Source: Calditrichia bacterium
GTDB lineage: Bacteria > Calditrichota > Calditrichia > RBG-13-44-9 > J075
DNA length: 64,000 nucleotides
Direction: 5' to 3'
Assembly: GCA_028284445.1 (NCBI GenBank)
Contig: JANQRS010000017.1
Coordinates: 1-64,000 of the forward strand
Shown here: positions 61,491 through 64,000 of the stretch, one piece after another
How positions within the stretch are numbered: the stretch's first letter is position 1
How the letters are laid out: each line of letters starts with the position of its first letter
Made by a program: the position numbers and the translations under genes
Notes under the pieces: model-generated
Database searches by the model: none
What the model saw: only the letters and a program-made list of their open reading frames with translations
Told to the model about the DNA's origin: nothing

Positions 61491-62500
61491 TGCGCTTCAT
61501 TTTCCTGATTTCGTCAGAAAGATCCGGAAGCAATTTCCTGACGGCGCTGATGAACAGGCACGGAACGATTTGTGGTCCGGCTCCGGTTCACCTCTGCCGC
61601 TTGCTGTCGGAAAACCGCCTTCGCTACGGTGATTTGACAATGTCCGGAAACTGGGAAATGCTGCTAGAGGATGTCAGCGAGCTCTTGAATAGCATGACCG
61701 GTGTCTGGCAAACTGCCTGGGATCAAACCTCACTGCAGGAGCTAAAGGCTGATCATACTATCGCTTCCCTCTTGCGCAGGATTTACGAAACTGAGGCCAC
61801 AGCCAGCAGCAAAAAGGTGGTTTTTGTGAAGGAAAATCATGCCTGGCGATTCCTGCCACTGTTGCGGCAGATTTATCACCAGGCACAATTCCTGTATCTG
61901 GTGCGCGATCCCCGCGACATGGCCCTTTCCTGGAAGAAGTCACCAAATTTACGTGGCGGCGTGCTTCGGGCTGCACATACCTGGAAAGAAGATCAGCAGG
62001 CATCACTGAGATGTGTGGCGCAGCTATGTGATGATCAGTTGATCCACGTCGTGCGCTACGAAGACCTGGTTCGCAATACGGAGCGGGAGCTAAGCAGCAT
62101 CTGTCAGTTTTTGTCTATGCCCTTTGAGCCGCAAATGCTTGCTACAGCTGACAATGGGCAGATCTCTGCAAACGCCGGCCGCAGCGCCGACTGGCGGAAC
62201 ATTGCCCAACCGGTGATGACACAAAATTTTGGAAAATACCGCGATCACCTGTCCGTGAACGAAATAAGCTACATCGAAACACTTTGCGAAGCTGAAATGC
62301 TGACGCTGGGATATCGCCCGAGCATGGAGCCAATTGCCGCGCTTGAGGAGCTGGCAAAGCGCCTGGAACCGCAGGAGCCTTGGGAGAAGCCGGCATACTT
62401 GAATCTACCGGCAGAAGAAAGGGCAGTGCGTGAACAGCGTCGCCAGATTACTGAAAAAATTCGCCGCCGTCCTATAGAACCGTTGATGGAGCCGCTATGA
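61487..62500 (+). CDS. Sulfotransferase family protein (second of pair)
   Basis: 337-aa protein with the PAPS loop FLISSERSGSNFLTAL near residues 6-21 and the 3'-phosphate site AQFLYLVRDPRDMALSWKKS at about 133-152, both close to the sulfotransferase consensus. It diverges strongly from the first copy, so this is not a recent duplication. The C-terminal 60 residues are helical and basic. The stop overlaps the start of the following aminotransferase-like gene. Confidence 0.85.
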   Translation: MMRFIFLISSERSGSNFLTALMNRHGTICGPAPVHLCRLLSENRLRYGDLTMSGNWEMLLEDVSELLNSMTGVWQTAWDQTSLQELKADHTIASLLRRIYETEATASSKKVVFVKENHAWRFLPLLRQIYHQAQFLYLVRDPRDMALSWKKSPNLRGGVLRAAHTWKEDQQASLRCVAQLCDDQLIHVVRYEDLVRNTERELSSICQFLSMPFEPQMLATADNGQISANAGRSADWRNIAQPVMTQNFGKYRDHLSVNEISYIETLCEAEMLTLGYRPSMEPIAALEELAKRLEPQEPWEKPAYLNLPAEERAVREQRRQITEKIRRRPIEPLMEPL

Positions 62501-63480
62501 TAGCTATTGGTGGATATTTTGAGCTGGATAAGGGCTTGAGTCGTAACTGGCATGATGGCGCGCTCGGATTTAATAGCGGTCGCAACGCATTGCGATATTA
62601 TCTCCGCGAACATCAGGTGAAATGCCTCTATGTCCCGTACTATACCTGCGACTCTCTGCTCAATGCGATTCGAAAAGAGGGTGTAGAAATTCGGCAATAC
62701 CATATTGATGAGCAGTTTTATCCGTTGGGAGATATGGTGAGCGGTGGCCAGACGGCAATAGTATATGTCAATTATTGGGGCTTGTTCCAGCGGAATGTTG
62801 AGAAGCTCGGCAGTGAACAACGGCACTTGATTATCGACAACTCGCAGGCATTTTTTGCCGATGCTGAGGCAATGCCGGCATTTTATTCTCCTCGAAAATT
62901 CTTCGGTGTTGCAGACGGCGGTTATCTTGTCAATGTAAACGTCAAAGCGATGCCAACGCCGGATAACGGTGTCTTCGGCTATACCGCTTTGCTCATGCGA
63001 TCTGTAGACGGACCGGAAGCCGGTCACCAGGCATATCGCGAGGCCGAAGCGCAAATCGCCAATTTGCCGATTGCCGGTATGTCTGCAATTACAGAAAGCC
63101 TGCTTTCACGAACCGATTTCGACATGGCCAGGCTGCTGCGAGAACGGAACTTCCTCTTTCTCGATCGCCATCTTTCAGGACTTAATCAGCTAAGTTTTGA
63201 TCTGACGGCGCTCACTGGACCGATGGCCTATCCTTTTTTACCGGCGGCAAAAGGACTTCGTAATTTCCTGATCTCCCAGCGGGTTTTTGTCGCGCAGTAT
63301 TGGCCGGAACTCCTCAATAATGAAGATCTTTCAGACTGGGAAAGAACATTGGCCGGCGGCCTGCTGCCTCTTCCAATTGATCAGCGCTATGATCTGAACG
63401 CAATGGCCAGGATTGTGGAATGTGTTATGACATTTTGCAACCAATATAGCGAGCAAGAAACGCAGGAGGCGATTGCGTGA
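62497..63480 (+). CDS. DegT-like PLP-dependent protein
   Basis: 327-aa fold-type I PLP protein of the DegT/DnrJ/EryC1 type, somewhat degenerate. LGFNSGRNALRYYL near residue 23 corresponds to the phosphate-binding N-terminal part, LIIDNSQAFF (Asp114) to the Asp that holds the pyridine nitrogen, and FYSPRKFFGVADGGYLV to the Schiff-base Lys region (Lys134). Expected reaction is transamination of a keto sugar on a nucleotide. It may work with the full DegT protein next to it or have another role. Confidence 0.75.
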   Translation: MIAIGGYFELDKGLSRNWHDGALGFNSGRNALRYYLREHQVKCLYVPYYTCDSLLNAIRKEGVEIRQYHIDEQFYPLGDMVSGGQTAIVYVNYWGLFQRNVEKLGSEQRHLIIDNSQAFFADAEAMPAFYSPRKFFGVADGGYLVNVNVKAMPTPDNGVFGYTALLMRSVDGPEAGHQAYREAEAQIANLPIAGMSAITESLLSRTDFDMARLLRERNFLFLDRHLSGLNQLSFDLTALTGPMAYPFLPAAKGLRNFLISQRVFVAQYWPELLNNEDLSDWERTLAGGLLPLPIDQRYDLNAMARIVECVMTFCNQYSEQETQEAIA

Positions 63481-64000
63481 AAGAAGGGATCAATGATCTG
63501 GCCATTTTGAATGGCAAAGCTGAATTTGAGCAGCCGCTGCATGTCGGCGCACCGAATATTGGTGATCAAACCCGTTTTTTCCAACGTTTGCAGGAAATGT
63601 TCGATTCGCGGCGATTGTCGAACAATGGTCCGATGGTGCGCGAATTCGAAGCGCGCCTGGCGAGTGAGGTTGGTGTCAAACATTGCATCGCTATGTGTAA
63701 CGGCACCGTTGCCCTGGAAATAGCCATACGGGCGCTGGGCTGGCATGGCGAGGTAATCGTTCCTTCCTTTACATTTATTGCGACCGCTCATGCTCTGCAG
63801 TGGCAGCAAATTACGCCGGTTTTTTGCGATATCGATCCACGCCACTACACGATAGATCCTGCTCAGGTTGAGGCCTTGATTACCCCAAGGACCACCGGCA
63901 TCCTCGGTGTGCATTTATGGGGGCGGGCCTGCGATGTCGATGCACTCAACCATATTGCCAAACGCCACAATATCGGCTTGCTGTTCGATGCTGCCCATGC
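63477..64000 (+). CDS. DegT/DnrJ/EryC1 aminotransferase (partial at window edge)
   Basis: Frame from a GTG overlapping the previous stop (GTGA), open to the last base; 174 codons are seen. The translation has SNNGPMVREFEARLASEVGV, MCNGTVALEIAIRALGW, the sugar aminotransferase segment VIVPSFTFIATAHALQW, DIDPRHYTIDP and HLWGRACDVDAL, ending at the conserved FDAAHA with the PLP-binding Asp. It is a clear nucleotide-sugar aminotransferase. The Schiff-base Lys lies beyond the window. Confidence 0.92.
   Translation, partial: MKEGINDLAILNGKAEFEQPLHVGAPNIGDQTRFFQRLQEMFDSRRLSNNGPMVREFEARLASEVGVKHCIAMCNGTVALEIAIRALGWHGEVIVPSFTFIATAHALQWQQITPVFCDIDPRHYTIDPAQVEALITPRTTGILGVHLWGRACDVDALNHIAKRHNIGLLFDAAH

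Overview
The window reads as a Gram-negative bacterium of the FCB/Calditrichota-KSB1 kind. It encodes an outer-membrane secretin, P- and L-ring flagellar proteins and a chitinase that ends in a type IX secretion (Por) sorting domain of the NYPNPFN...LxxGIYxY type. That domain is typical of Bacteroidota, Ignavibacteria, Calditrichota and relatives. This placement is an inference; no rRNA gene is present. The window is almost fully coding and holds no recognisable tRNA, insertion sequence or CRISPR array.

Layout. (1) 1-3058: a heptamer microsatellite, a sulfatase lipoprotein and, convergent to it, a secreted GH18 chitinase, separated by a perfect 46-bp palindrome. (2) 3152-15529, minus strand: a compact type IV pilus operon read from right to left: a Stf0-type sulfotransferase, PilB fused to a receiver domain, prepilin peptidase, PilC, a pilin, two further prepilins, a PilX/GspK-like protein, a PilM-PilN fusion, PilO, PilP, PilQ and PilT. 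(3) 15530-15987: a 458-bp divergent regulatory region. (4) 15988-19908, plus strand: flagellin, FliS, FliD, FlaG, a FliT-like protein and a FlgM-like protein, closed by a probable terminator. (5) 20170-23935: a receiver protein coupled to a FapA/DUF342 protein, an unknown small protein and an NtrC/FlgR-like sigma-54 activator. (6) 24188-52003: a dense run of flagellar genes covering rod, MS-ring, C-ring, export ATPase, hook, stators, export gate, FlhF/FlhG and FliA, then a degenerate histidine kinase and a GAF protein. It starts after a near-consensus sigma-54 promoter and ends at an intrinsic terminator. (7) 52187-59491: a second sigma-54 promoter, then flgF, flgG, flgA, flgH, flgI, flgJ, flgN, flgK and flgL. 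(8) 59501-64000: overlapping genes for a GNAT/FemAB-like protein, two sulfotransferases and two DegT-type aminotransferases, the last cut by the window edge.

How it works together. The sequence encodes nearly all structural parts of one flagellum and one retractable type IV pilus; no chemotaxis genes are seen. Two sigma-54-like promoters beside an NtrC-like activator, plus FliA and a FlgM-like protein, suggest a tiered cascade: sigma-54 for rod and hook genes, then sigma-28 for filament genes.

The least ordinary features are three sulfotransferase genes tied to appendage operons (one heads the pilus operon, two follow flgL), an apparent 126-bp in-frame hairpin-bearing insertion in a prepilin leader, 48-bp coding repeats in an oversized FliK, a PilB-receiver fusion, a pseudo-histidine kinase and an FlhB with NPIH in place of NPTH.
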